From the NCBI GenBank assembly GCA_003313425.1, contig NHZP01000014.1, positions 310,001 through 374,000 of the forward strand: a stretch of DNA of 64,000 nucleotides, given 5' to 3'. Source of the DNA: Pseudopyrenochaeta lycopersici (taxonomy: Eukaryota > Ascomycota > Dothideomycetes > Pleosporales > Pseudopyrenochaetaceae). Shown one piece after another: positions 12,201 to 23,240 of the stretch (position 1 is the stretch's first letter; every line of letters begins with the position of its first letter). Both the position numbers and the translations under genes were made by a program. The notes beneath the pieces are model-generated. The model saw only the letters and a list, made by a program, of their open reading frames with translations. It did no database searches and was not told the DNA's origin.

Positions 12201-13200
12201 ATCACTACGGGGTTTGGGGCAGGGACGGCTGCACTTGAGTTCTGAGTAGCTCGAGAACGAGAACTTGCGTGATTTGGAATATCATAAGTCCTTACGCGGG
12301 AACTCATGAGTCTGTCCAAGTTGTGCAGGCAGGCTGTAGATCTGATGATCGATGCTACAGACAGAGGATCCAAAAGGGGATCATGCAACGGGAGTATAAT
12401 CTACCTAGATCAAAGTCATTGAATGTAATTGTGCTTCCAGCTTAGTTACCATTCATGATCATGATGATTATTGCGTATTGTGATTTCTGAAGGCATTTCG
12501 AGGAGCAACATATCTCTACAGCCTAACAATCAAGCCCAATAATAACACAATGAATGAACTGAATGTACACCCTACGCCGTTCCAGCGAAAACAATTAGGT
12601 ATCCTTACTGCCATCTCCTGTGAATGTTCCAAATCTGTTTCGCAAGAGTGAAGCGTTGGGTCGGAGAAGTGGTCCTTCAAGACAGGAATGGCCATTTAGA
12701 TGAGCTCTATATTCAACGACCCCATCAAGTGAGATTCCTAGAGTGTTATCAATAATCCACCCTTCGGCCAACATGCCATTGCATTACCTTTTTTTCCATT
12801 CTGTCTCACTTGCACATGGTGCATACTCAGCAACATGCAAGTTTTCAACAAAATTGTCAGTAAAGTTCATCGAGACCGTCTCAGCCTTGAACGGGATGTG
12901 CGGTCTGCCCGCAGACCACAGAACTAGGCAGCGTGCCGCACAATACATAGACAGTCCCGAACAGACGGTGAAGTGGCTAGGAGAACGTGGTTGGAGAAAG
13001 TTAGAGTACGTCGCATCAGCGCAGAAGCGGCGTTGACAAACTGGGACGATCACTTCGCTCGCAAGAAGGAAAGACCGATCAGGAGGGAAGCTGCTAGGGA
13101 AGTTGATAGCCCACCAACGCTGAAAAATACCTTTTCGATGATTAATTGCTGATTCTGATTCAAAGTATACCACCACATACTCTCAGTTCTTATGAGCTTG
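9273..13200. other. Long gene-free stretch (3.9 kb)
   Basis: I see no convincing gene. Open frames are short (139 codons or fewer), show no domain, and do not chain through plausible splice sites. Composition is mixed rather than strongly AT-rich. No terminal repeats, integrase or transposase motifs were recognised. It may be old non-coding or decayed sequence, or an RNA locus that cannot be read from sequence alone. Confidence 0.45.
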
Positions 13201-13245
13201 ATCTCCTCCTCCTCCTCCTCCTCCTCATCATCATCACCATCAGCG
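13201..13245. repeat. Trinucleotide microsatellite (CTC)n followed by (ATC)n
   Basis: An uninterrupted run of about eight CTC units is followed by ATC/ACC units. Read on the plus strand in one frame it would give poly-Ser, but the frame has no other protein-like feature. It is likely a simple sequence repeat of variable length. Confidence 0.9.
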
Positions 13246-13499
13246 TCCGCCCCTCCATCATCCACAATACCCTCGTCTCCACCACGTCTTCCCGCCCTCC
13301 CCAACTCCGCTATACCCCTTCCACGCATACATCCACCTACAAGCATCTCCGTAGCTGCTCTCTCAGGCCAGCGCAACATCCAATCTTTTCACTCAAAAGC
13401 CACATTGCACCTCAACTTCCGCCTGCCCCTTCTCTACACATTTACATGAAACAAGGCTCATGCGTGCTGCCCACAATCTTACGAGGTCGAGAAGCGGGA

Positions 13500-13770
13500 T
13501 GTAGCAGCAGAGGAGGGGGAAAAGGGGGAGGTGGGGGAAAGTTTGTGCAGAAGTGGAGAGTAGGATAGAGAAGTAGACATGTAGGGAGAGAAGGACGGTA
13601 GAGAAATACATAAGTACAAGGTCGAGTACGAGGGAAGGCAGAGAGGAGGGTATAGAGGTAAGGGAGTAGAGAGAAGAGGATAGAAGAGAAATATACACGT
13701 AGAAGATAGAGCACGAGGGAAGGTAGAGAGGAAGATACACAAGTAGGCGAGGAGGAGGGGAATGTAGGAG
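13500..13770. repeat. Purine-rich (GA) tract with an 85-bp imperfect tandem duplication
   Basis: The plus strand is almost entirely A and G for long runs. A block starting agagaaataca at about 13600, with gagggaaggcagagagga at about 13630, recurs 85 nt later (agagaaatata at 13685, gagggaaggtagagagga at 13715) with scattered differences. The complementary strand has long Leu/Ser/Pro-rich frames that are a by-product of the pyrimidine bias. Confidence 0.75.
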
Positions 13771-14231
13771 GAATGTGCGAGCGGGGATATATCGAGAGTG
13801 CAGGCGAAAGTAAAGTGATGATATGGATATATTTGAGTGTGGTATTCCTTGAGGGTAGATATACTCTAACGTATGTAACGATAGGAGGAAAATGTTGCTC
13901 CAAATACGCAACATACAACATGCAACATGCTCATGAGTATGTTCATGCCTCATGCCTTTCATGTTCAAAAACGACGCTCAAACACCCAACCGTCTATGGA
14001 GCAAGGGGAGAAGGAAAAGAGTAAACGATGGATCAGAGAGAGGGGGTATAATATCCGTAAACAAATCAAAAAGAGAAACGCCATGCCCATGTCCCCCAGT
14101 GTCAATTTGCCTACGGCGCCAAATGCAAAGCTGGAAACTGAAAACAGAAACAATGAGTAGATGCAGTCCAACAAATCCAGTAAATGAGGGAATCACGGGG
14201 GAAACCAATTTCGAGTTTTACGCACATCAAT
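13771..14231. other. Intergenic, downstream of the FYVE-RING gene
   Basis: This 460-nt AT-richer stretch holds no gene that I can support. It should contain the 3' UTR and polyadenylation region of the minus-strand FYVE-RING gene ending at 14232. Confidence 0.5.
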
Positions 14232-16193
14232 TTACTCCTGCAACTGATGTGTAGGACAAGCTCCTCTGCCTTTCTTGTCCCACCACTCCTTTATACATTT
14301 CTGAATCCTGTTAGCATTTTCACGCGGCTGAAATGAAAGGGGATGAACGTACCTCATGGAATTTGCACCAGCACACCAAACGTGCCATTTTATCACCAGC
14401 CTCAAAGTCCTCAAGGCAGATTATGCACTCTGCGTCCCTCCCCTCATCGTCTATGCAATCCTTCTCTGTTGCAGTATACGGGAACATACCCCTTGCCGCA
14501 TGACTCATTCTGTTCTGGTTGCTCGCTCCCTCGCCATTCCCCGCACCAACACTGCTCATACCACGCGTGCGTTGGTTGGGGAGACTAGCGGAAATTTGCT
14601 GTGTGAGCGGTGTTGGAGCAGGAGAAGCAGAGTGCAGGGCTATGCATTCTTCAATGTGTTGGGTGCGTGCAGCCTCGTCGTCGTCAGGACCTTTGGGAGG
14701 CAGTTCGTGGCCGCAGATAGGACATTCATCTTCTTCTGCAATCTGGCGTATTGGGCGAGGTTGCTGTGGTTGCTGCGGTTGGGGTGGAGGTGGTTGGGGG
14801 ATAGGTGTGAACATTGACCTCGGAAACATATTGGCTCCATTCACAGAAGAGTTAACGTCTGACGGGTTTTGCGCGTAATTAGAGGCGGCATTCGTACTTG
14901 GGTGTGGGAGAGATGAATTCTGATAATACGAAGGGGACGGCTGGACATTGCCAGAATTTGGCAGCGGTGGCAGCCACCGCTCTGCGAGATCTGAGTATCC
15001 ATGATAGCTCACTCTTCTGTTATCGCTTCTGTTACTGAACGGATCACGTGGGCGTTGTACTGGTCCATGACCAACAGTTTGCGATGCATCGTGAAGACTC
15101 GAAGCGTGCCGATTTTGGTGTGGTTGCTGCAGATGCGGAGGCGAAGCATAAGCGGAGCGTGAAGACGAAGACTGAGTAGGATACCTAGAGGAGACTGCTG
15201 GATTGTACTGCGGTGGAGGGCTGAAATTCGGATCGGGAACACAGGGGTTGCAAACGCGGACTTCCTCGCCGCCGCCTAGCGCTGGGTTTCGGAACGGCCC
15301 GAATGAGGACATGGCGTCCTCATCTTCCCCAGTCAAGTCAACCAGGTTCAATATATGGTCTGTCGGTTGGTGCACAATGAATTGTCGTGGAATGGTGATG
15401 CGATGCGGCGAGCATGAAGAGCACACGACTCTCCCACATTTTCTGGTGACGGAATATTAGCCTTTGTCGTCCATGCATACCCGCAGTGTAACCAAAGTCG
15501 TAGTGGTGAGACGTGGGGTAGCACGTACCTGCAATGATGCTTCCTGAACAAGAAGGTGAAATACCTCCCACACACGGGGCACTGTGTGACTTCCGAGTCG
15601 GGCTGCCAGCGTGGCAGAACAATATCACTCAGTCGCCTGACCGGAGATGCGTCTGGCTGTGGAGAGAGCGAGGGCGGAGGTAAGGGCGGCAGAGGCGGTA
15701 GGGGCGGTTGTGACGATCGTGAGGGCACCGGGGAGGAGCTCAGCACGATAGGGTCTGAGCTCGTGTTGCCTGTGGTGCTTCCATGCATCCTGATACTCGA
15801 CGGCCGTCTCATGGGCGAGTCGGCCGTGGTCAAGCGTCGCTTGCGGTCGGAGCTGCGGGACGAGGACGAGTCGGTTCGCGGCGGCAAGGGGCGATCAGGG
15901 AGCGTGTAGCGTGAGGAAGGGGGTTGTGGGCGGATTTCAGACGGCGTGGTGGGAATGTTGGGCAGCGGGCGGTTGACAGCTTGGTCGGTACCGGACTCTC
16001 GAAGAAAGTCTATCCATGTCTCTCCGCCGTATGCCTGGAAGTGTGATGCAACCGCGCCGTGCGAGGAGTATCTTGGTGGAAAAGTGTGCGTCACGGGCTC
16101 ACTGTCTCTTTCTCTGTTGTTGTCCGATCCCTCGAGAGTGCGCTGCGCATACGGTGTACCCTGCGCTGGGTCTATGCTGGTGTTTGGAGGCAT
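14232..16193 (-). CDS. FYVE-RING E3 ubiquitin ligase (Pib1-like), three exons
   Basis: Predicted endosomal/vacuolar E3 ligase of about 607 residues. Exons: 16193-15529, 15442-14353, 14300-14232; introns are 86 nt (GTACGT donor) and 52 nt (GTACGT donor, GATTCAG acceptor). The FYVE finger (about residues 200-290) shows WQPD, CPVCGRYF, the PI3P-binding RKHHCRKCG formed across intron 1, and closing VRVCNPC after a roughly 35-residue insertion. A separate C2HC motif (CPICGHEL...HIEEC, about 462-488) resembles a UBZ-type finger. The C-terminal RING (about 560-604) reads CIIC...VCWCKFHEKC...ACPTH. Its fourth ligand is Cys and its eighth is His, unlike a classic RING. Long Pro/Ser/Gln linkers separate the domains. 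By family, PI3P recruits such proteins to endosomes for ubiquitin-dependent sorting. Confidence 0.9.
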
Positions 16194-17237
16194 CCGTAGA
16201 GAGCCAGGGCGACGAGAGGTGTTGGAGAGAGATATTGGGGGAATGCTCCAGCTCTAGCACAATCGAGGAGGGGTCGTAGCGGTCTAGTTTCGTACAAGTG
16301 AGGTCGGGCGCACGCGGCGATAGTCCCGCCACTTCGTCCCGCTCCTACACGTCTCGGACGAGGTTTGGTAATACAACACCAGACGGAACTATACCCTCTC
16401 ATCAGCACGCCATAAACCCGCAACACACGCCACAGGCACTTACGAGGCAAACGCGAAGCGTCGCGGTGAACGGCCGGAGGTGAGTCGTCTCCGCGGGGGG
16501 AACCTCGACCTTCTGATCGTGGAACTCGTGACATCCACAACCCAGGAGGCCGCGGGGAGTGGAGAACAAACGCAGAACAGTGGTCAAGGCGGCGCACAAG
16601 GCTCACTCTGAGCCTCATGAAACCCGAAAACTCGGCTTGAGGGAAATGTCTACCAAACCTCAGGCCCGACACCGATGCATCATGGTTAGCTTATCCACAC
16701 GCGACGATTGGCCTGACCTAATCGCTGGATCAACGACGGACCGCGGCAACGCCCCCCGTTAGATCGGCTGCCTAGCCAACCAGAGAATCAAAGACATTCA
16801 AACACACTCGACACCCTCGCCATGTGTGATGATGCATTGCACAAATATATCAGATTACTAATATGTCTGGCCAGCAAAGCTGGTCTCCTGGTGTTTCCTA
16901 CCAAAAGTGTACAAGAAAAAAGCTCCACCCCTCTCATACGCTATATGCTTCTCCTACGCCTTGCAATCAATATGCTAGCCCCTCCCTCAAGAATGGAAAC
17001 GCCATGGATACTGCTTTTCATGGCCCCAGACGAACATACACCAAGGAAAATCGTGAATGCCGCACCATGTAGGTCGTGCGCTGTATGCTGCGAAATAAAA
17101 AGGGACGCGCTGTGCTGTAAAATCAATCAGGCTTGTACGCCTTGAAGGCAAGTTGCAATTCCAAATGTCAAACACAAAATACAACGAGCATTGCCAGGTC
17201 GTGACCAAGGAACAAGGCTTTTGGTAAGAAGCCCAAA
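16194..17237. other. Intergenic 1 kb, FYVE-RING promoter side / TRP-like 3' side
   Basis: Both neighbours are on the minus strand, so this holds the FYVE-RING promoter and the TRP-like 3' UTR. The left half is GC-rich, the right half AT-richer. No coding unit or RNA gene is recognised. Confidence 0.5.
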
Positions 17238-20200
17238 TCATCTCAGTCTCCGGCTCCGCTCACTCGTCTGCGTACTTCCACTGCGGCTGCGATCCACAAA
17301 CTCTGCCGACGCTTCCAGATGATTTCCAGCATCATATCCATCCCTTTGCAGACTGTCCTTTGTCATGTGCTGCTGTACATAGCCTGTACTTAACGGCCTG
17401 TCCTGTGTACCAATGGATTGCGGCGGGTCGTACTGCACATTCAAGTCGCTGGCGCCATCATTGCGATATATGCTCGATGCGGCCGAATGGCCAGGCGATC
17501 GCTCAGGTGAAGGTTCCGAGGATCCAAATGGAAGACGAATCGGCTGCCCGCTAGGTTGCAAATATTGGTTTTGATGCGGCGTCGGGAAGTGGGGCGTTGC
17601 TGGCGCAGACTGGTCGATTACTGTCGATAATCGGCTGGGAAGTACTGCAGCCTCGGTCGATTGGGTTCGTCGAGAGTTCCTCCGTGGTATAGTAGGTGTG
17701 CGACTTGGAGGGCCTTGTGCTTGCGTGACGCGCGATGCGCGGGATCCGATTCTGCTAGGAAGTTCGATTCCGCCGCCCGTCTCAATCGGTCCCAGTGTCG
17801 GCGCAACAGCAGATATTCGATATCCCCGGTCATGTTCTAGCTCGCTCTGTTCAGAGTCACTATCAAAGGACAGCCGTCGTCCACCAGCCAAGACACCCGC
17901 AGAGGCAACCCCTGAAGCATCCCTATCGCGAGGTGGCGTGTCCGGGCTGTCACGATAAGGCTCCTGGGGTACTTCCGGGGATTCGCCGTCGTCTTCCTCA
18001 ACAGCCATCATTTGAGGCGGTATGCGTGTACTCCTGACCACCTCAAACCCTTTGCTCTTCTCTTTCTTTCGACCACCCAGTAGATTTAGGTTCTTGAACC
18101 AGCCAGTAGCTGATGAGACTGGGCTCATAGGGTCTGCAGGTCCGGTCTTCAATTTCCGGGTAGGCTGTGACGACAGAGCAGGCCCGCGGAGACCGTAGTA
18201 AAAGTCGGATTCGCGGACTGAGTAATCCGTTTTATTTCGACGCTCAAGATTTGGATCGGAATCGTCTCGATTCATTCGCAGATAAGCTGGTGCTGGGGTT
18301 CCAGAACCACGAGATGGGCCTTCGCCGGTATCCCCAGCTTCGATATCCACGTCATCTGTATATGGCGCATCTGCGATGTCGGCTGTTCCAGAAGGTCTAC
18401 CTTGCGCGCCCGGTCCAATCGAGTCCATGGTATGCTTGCGTGGGCGGGGAGGTCGGTAGTATGGATCCGCAGCATCCAGAGTCGTTCCCATGGTTGGTCG
18501 ACGAGAGCTTTGATTTGAGCCTCCACTGAGAAAGTTGAAGGGTGTCGCATTCGTACCAGGTGTGCCTGGACTTGTCCCTCCCGTGACGTACTCACCGCTG
18601 AATTGATCGAATCCAACACTGGCACGTTGACTTTCCCTATCGTAGGGTCCATTGAGAAGCACAGCAGAGCTGGCAGAGAGACTGCGAGACCGGCTGTCTA
18701 TGCGTTGTATGTTTTTGTTTTCGTCATGCGCGAGCATTGCAGCATTCGAATTGAGGCTGCTACGTGCATGCCTGTGATTATTTCGCTTGGATAGCTGACG
18801 TTTTCCGAAGACAGTTGCGAGGCCACCTCGTTGATCTGCACCTGCACCTCCCAGTCTTGCCGCGACTTCGATTATCGTTTGCAGCGAGTTCAGGAAGAAA
18901 CCAAACACGAGCACAATGGCGTGGAGTAGAAGAATGGAGTAGCCAATCCATCCTTTCGGGGCTTCTGGAACACCCAGGGATGGAACAAAAGCAACTGAGA
19001 GTAGGACGCAAACAAGTCGAACGGCCGAGAAAAAGGTGTGATAGGCGTTCATGGAGGTGTTGGACTGGAAAGGCCGGAAGGCGTGTAAAGTTAGAATTAG
19101 GATTACTTCGCATATAGCGAGGATAATAATCTGCGCGATACCAGAGGGCTGAATGGCGCCAATGGCAATACCGCGGATGACGGTCAGTAATACAGGAATA
19201 AAAGCAAACGGTGCAGCATCGTCTGAATAAGTGTTGTAAAGTGGTCCGTAGGTCAAAACGGTTGGAAGGTCATCGAAAAGATGAGCTCGAGGGCGTGTGG
19301 TAAAGATGAACCAAAATATCCAGGTGGCCACTACAGCAACGATGATGAGGAGAATCACTGCTGTAGCCACGACTGATCCTGGTGAACGTGGAGCTACAAC
19401 GAGCTGGAAGAGGGATAATGTGATGATGGGAAGCATGAAGAAGTTGAAGACGATGCGGACAATGTTGCCAGCAGTAAAAGGCCAGTTCTTTCCTGTAAGG
19501 TCTCCGTCCTGAGTCTTGGTAATGTAACGCGAGAGCCACCGTCCAAGGAAGCCCAGTTGGGTGAGCAAGACCACAATGCCGATGAGAACAAGCAAAAAGA
19601 CGGCCATGCAGGCCCAAATATCTTGCTCCAGCGTCATGCCAACGTACTGACCAAGACGCGTCAGGCCGTAGGTCCCATTGACAAAGTATAATCCGTCAAC
19701 AAGGCTCTGGGACCCGTTGCCGTGGCTCACGAAGCTTTGATTGAACAAGAGGACCGACCAACTGGCCTGGCTAACCACTGGCTGAAAGAATCCTGGGTAA
19801 TTCAAACTCAAACTGCCTGCCAAGACAATGAATTGGATGTATTGTAGACAATCTCCAAAGCCCGGAGTGACCAGCCGCAGGAGATCTTCATCTCGACCAT
19901 AATTACTGGTCCAACGGAACAGGTTTGAGGTTCCCCAAGGACTGCACGTTGCCGCAAAGATAGTTGCAATGGCCACGAGCGCAAGAACAGCAGCAGGCAT
20001 GTAAGTGAGCGCATCAGAAAGCCTGTGCCCAAGATCTGGTGTAATATTGGTGGATACGCAGCCAAGCGGTTCAGCACCCGAACTGCCTGAGACGATGCGC
20101 ATTGTTGCCGCCCAAGTCGCGAAGGAATAAGTGCTGTAGAAGTCGTGTGCAACGCTAATGGCTGGCAAACTGTATGGGTTCATCGTATCTCCCTTGAAGG

Positions 20201-20765
20201 CAGGCCCAAGCGGACAGGATCCGTTTACAACTGACTCACAGAACTCGTCTGGAGGGGAGGTCCATGCCGAGTAGGTAAGCACCTTGATATTGGTAAACAA
20301 GGTTGTGTACTTATTGTTCTGCCTGTCCACGTTCACAATCTTACCAAACGTCTTTTCCGGGTTGGTCCAATTGTCGTCGTTCTCTCCTGGATACTCGCCG
20401 GCCTGGGTCTGTCCCGTCACGTTGCCATAGACGGTGAGATTCAAACTATGACTCGGCGTCTTGGTATCGAATGAAGCCCACACGTACATGGGCGTGAATT
20501 GGAGATAGGGTGTTCTATTGCCATCGCGAAGATACAAGCGGTTGAGGCAGTTGTCGAATTGCACGAAGACGGCGGTGGTGAGTGGGAGGAAGAGGGCGAC
20601 GACGAAGAGGAGGAGGAGGGTAGGAGAGGCATTCGGCGCCAGCATTGTGCGTCGTTTCCGCCTGGATCGTGGCGGGGGTTGTGTGGGCTGGAGGGCGGGA
20701 ATCTCAAGCTGCCTGCTGTCGGGTGATTCTGGAGCGCGATTGCGCAGGGTAGTAATTGCCATCAT
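17238..20765 (-). CDS. TRP-like ion channel / Flc-family membrane protein (ML-like plus TRP domain)
   Basis: Intronless gene for about 1175 residues (ATG at 20765). A later ATG at 20645 begins a textbook signal peptide (MLAPNASPTLLLLFVVALFL...) and may be the true start. Next comes a lumenal/extracellular ML-like domain with many N-glycosylation sites and paired cysteines. About nine hydrophobic segments follow (for example ALVAIATIFAATC, IWACMAVFLLVLIGIVVLL, VVATAVILLIIVAVVATWIFW) in the arrangement of fungal TRP/Pkd2-like proteins (PF14558 plus PF06011). The last 500 residues are a disordered Ser/Pro/Arg/Asp-rich cytosolic tail. Relatives act in calcium homeostasis, cell-wall integrity or FAD transport; which role applies here is open. 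The gene is divergent from DPP-V across 2.5 kb. Confidence 0.88.
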   Translation of the reverse strand: MMAITTLRNRAPESPDSRQLEIPALQPTQPPPRSRRKRRTMLAPNASPTLLLLFVVALFLPLTTAVFVQFDNCLNRLYLRDGNRTPYLQFTPMYVWASFDTKTPSHSLNLTVYGNVTGQTQAGEYPGENDDNWTNPEKTFGKIVNVDRQNNKYTTLFTNIKVLTYSAWTSPPDEFCESVVNGSCPLGPAFKGDTMNPYSLPAISVAHDFYSTYSFATWAATMRIVSGSSGAEPLGCVSTNITPDLGHRLSDALTYMPAAVLALVAIATIFAATCSPWGTSNLFRWTSNYGRDEDLLRLVTPGFGDCLQYIQFIVLAGSLSLNYPGFFQPVVSQASWSVLLFNQSFVSHGNGSQSLVDGLYFVNGTYGLTRLGQYVGMTLEQDIWACMAVFLLVLIGIVVLLTQLGFLGRWLSRYITKTQDGDLTGKNWPFTAGNIVRIVFNFFMLPIITLSLFQLVVAPRSPGSVVATAVILLIIVAVVATWIFWFIFTTRPRAHLFDDLPTVLTYGPLYNTYSDDAAPFAFIPVLLTVIRGIAIGAIQPSGIAQIIILAICEVILILTLHAFRPFQSNTSMNAYHTFFSAVRLVCVLLSVAFVPSLGVPEAPKGWIGYSILLLHAIVLVFGFFLNSLQTIIEVAARLGGAGADQRGGLATVFGKRQLSKRNNHRHARSSLNSNAAMLAHDENKNIQRIDSRSRSLSASSAVLLNGPYDRESQRASVGFDQFSGEYVTGGTSPGTPGTNATPFNFLSGGSNQSSRRPTMGTTLDAADPYYRPPRPRKHTMDSIGPGAQGRPSGTADIADAPYTDDVDIEAGDTGEGPSRGSGTPAPAYLRMNRDDSDPNLERRNKTDYSVRESDFYYGLRGPALSSQPTRKLKTGPADPMSPVSSATGWFKNLNLLGGRKKEKSKGFEVVRSTRIPPQMMAVEEDDGESPEVPQEPYRDSPDTPPRDRDASGVASAGVLAGGRRLSFDSDSEQSELEHDRGYRISAVAPTLGPIETGGGIELPSRIGSRASRVTQAQGPPSRTPTIPRRNSRRTQSTEAAVLPSRLSTVIDQSAPATPHFPTPHQNQYLQPSGQPIRLPFGSSEPSPERSPGHSAASSIYRNDGASDLNVQYDPPQSIGTQDRPLSTGYVQQHMTKDSLQRDGYDAGNHLEASAEFVDRSRSGSTQTSERSRRLR

Positions 20766-23240
20766 CTTCTTGGGGTCTCCCACTTCATGGTCCCTCGAAG
20801 CTGTCTCTTGCAGAGAGTCGACTGCGGCGACGAGTGGAATTGATTGGTCGCCCGGGTTATCGTCGTGGAGAAGTATGGGCGGGATAGACTAGGGTAGGGG
20901 TTGGCCGGCAGCTGCAAAGTCGAGTGACGCTGGTGAAGGCGGGAGTATTTCACGAGATTCGAAGAGCGGCCAAAGACAACAGGATCTTTTAGCAGTACAG
21001 CTGAGGCACTGTAGCACAGGAGACGAGGGTAAGCCTGCGGAGAATGAAACGGGTGCCGGGGGGGAGTTGCGATGGATGTGCTGGCACGAGCGACGGACCA
21101 GACTCAATCAGCAGCGGCGATGCATGACGATGGCAATAGTAAAACAGCGTATCTGTAGCGAGTGTACGAAGTGAAGTGAATTAGAAGCCCAGGCGACGGA
21201 TCGCGAGACTCCTGAGAGGCGAAGAGCAGCGGGGGAGCGGTGGTAGGCCGTGGCACAGAGAAAGCGCGACTCGCCAGACGCTAGCTTCGTATTTACAGCA
21301 CAGTACGTGCGCTCCTTGGGTTTTGGGAGTCGCGCTGACTTGGTAGGTGGACCGCATAAGATGTTGAAGAGACGGATTTCCGGTGGCGCACGCTGCAGAG
21401 ATGGGCCAGTGAAGCCTCCAGCGAGCCAGGCGGCAACCCCGTGTTTAGAAGCGACCCCGACCAGCCAGTGTCTCCCGCAACGTCATAGCCATGCCGCTAG
21501 AATAGTCTCTGTGTAAACAAAAGACAGCCTCTGCCATTCTGTCGACATCACCCACGCCTGGCGATCCACTGAGAGCAGTCGCAGACGGAGAAAGAATGCG
21601 CTGATTGGTCGCATCCGAGTTATTTTTGTCCTGTCGCAGCTCCACGCCGCCTCTCCCGCACAAACGACGTTTAACCGGTCATGGATGGCTCTAGAGACCA
21701 CCTTGACTGTATCTCTTTTTGAGCAGCATCTGCTACAGCGCTTCGTTTTCGACAAGCTATGCGCCGGCAATAGTGCACATCTTCTGCAGTTTCCCCCCTA
21801 ATGCCACGGAGTATCCGTCGCCTGTTGAGACAAACTGATTACATAACACTGTGACCTTCCCCGAAACTCTCTAGATTGTGGCGCAGCACGTCAACTAAAA
21901 ATGGTGTGCGGCCGATCGTTTCATGGCTTCCAGAAATCCGCATAAAGCAGGGTGGATGCGAGACATCCTTTCCAATCCCAACGGCCCTCTTGCAGCCCAT
22001 GTCCTATCGACGATGTGCGAGCTGAGGGTCTCCTGGATATCTTGATGCTGCCAACTCCAGGTTGTATATCGCGAACGTTGGTTCGACATCTGCCCCTAAC
22101 TCTGCACAACCAAACTCTAGACCTGAGCTTATCAACGTCTCAACGAGTTTTAGGGTTTTCAGCTGTCTGTGGGCGTTGGCATGGGCTATCGTGTGTCTTG
22201 TGTCGTCTCCCCTGCTTGCTCATTGGCAGATAGGGACAACAGAAACCTTTCGATTTCCGCTCAGGGCAAGCTATCGGTCATGTTTTTGATTTTTTCTTTG
22301 CTGATAGGTCAGCTTGGCGAGATTCAGTTCTGGCACAAAATTGAGTCTATACAAGTGTTGCAGTATACGTAAAGAGTCACCTAAATCTGTTCCTCTTGAG
22401 ATCAACGCATAAGTCAAGAACTTCGCCTTAATCGCTCTTGGATTCTACAGCATGCCTTTGGCTACGTACTGGAATATGCGTGCAGTCAATCCGCGGCGTT
22501 TCGCTAAGCCGATGAGGCTCATTTAAGCTCGCGCAAGCTCGCGCGATTCTGAAGACCTGAATCATCAGAGTACCTTCTTGATGAAAGTCGCTTGATGCTG
22601 ATGGTCCCAAGGGTATGCAGCTCTTCACTACACTCGATATGAATTAAGCGTGTAGAAACCCATATCAGGCGCACCAACACGTGGATTCATTTCCATTGCT
22701 GTAACTGAAAACTCAGTACAGCTGTCATCTCATAAATCCTACGCACTAGGAATAACAAGTCCCGAATCAGAATGCAGCGAGGTATGGCCCCACCAACAAT
22801 TCCTCTATCGCGTCATCCCGCATGATGACAATCCCTCGCATGTCTGCCACCTCATCTCTCCCCAGGCAGCACCCGTTCACCGACAATCTCACTCCTCATA
22901 AGGCAGGTCGAGGAAAAATCAAAGGACATTGCAAGGTGCCCCGCTCGTATCAGCGGCATCAATGTCTTGATTGAACAAGTCCAACGCTCGCCCAGAACCG
23001 GCTCAATTACAGGCTGGACAAGCCCCAGAAAGCTTCCTTGGCATGTAGCTAATACGGCAGGTGCGTACCTTACTGAACCTTGGCAACGATTGTAACGCAA
23101 ACCCTCCGCGATGATGTTGTGATGTCGCCCGCCCGACAACCTGGATCAGCTATAATTGCACGTCATGGCCGACCAGGTTCTCCGGAGCTTCGTCCTACAT
23201 CCTCCACTCTCCGCACACGTCTTCGATTACTTGTGAGAAG
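20766..23240. other. Divergent intergenic region, TRP-like / dipeptidyl-peptidase V (2.5 kb)
   Basis: The 2.5-kb gap lies between two head-to-head genes and must hold both promoters and 5' UTRs. Frames here are below 130 codons without domains. No transposon end, tRNA or conserved small ORF was recognised. Confidence 0.5.

Noticed and set aside
11776..12388. Overlapping minus-strand frames of 105 and 139 codons
   Set aside because: They overlap in different frames, lack domains and cannot be chained by good splice sites.
13146..13568. Leu/Ile/Ser-rich plus-strand frame of 140 codons
   Set aside because: The length comes from the CTC/ATC microsatellite and nearby pyrimidine bias; it has no protein-like features.
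13393..13968. 191-codon minus-strand Leu/Ser/Tyr-rich frame resembling membrane protein
   Set aside because: It reads the pyrimidine strand of the GA tract; hydrophobicity is a compositional artefact.
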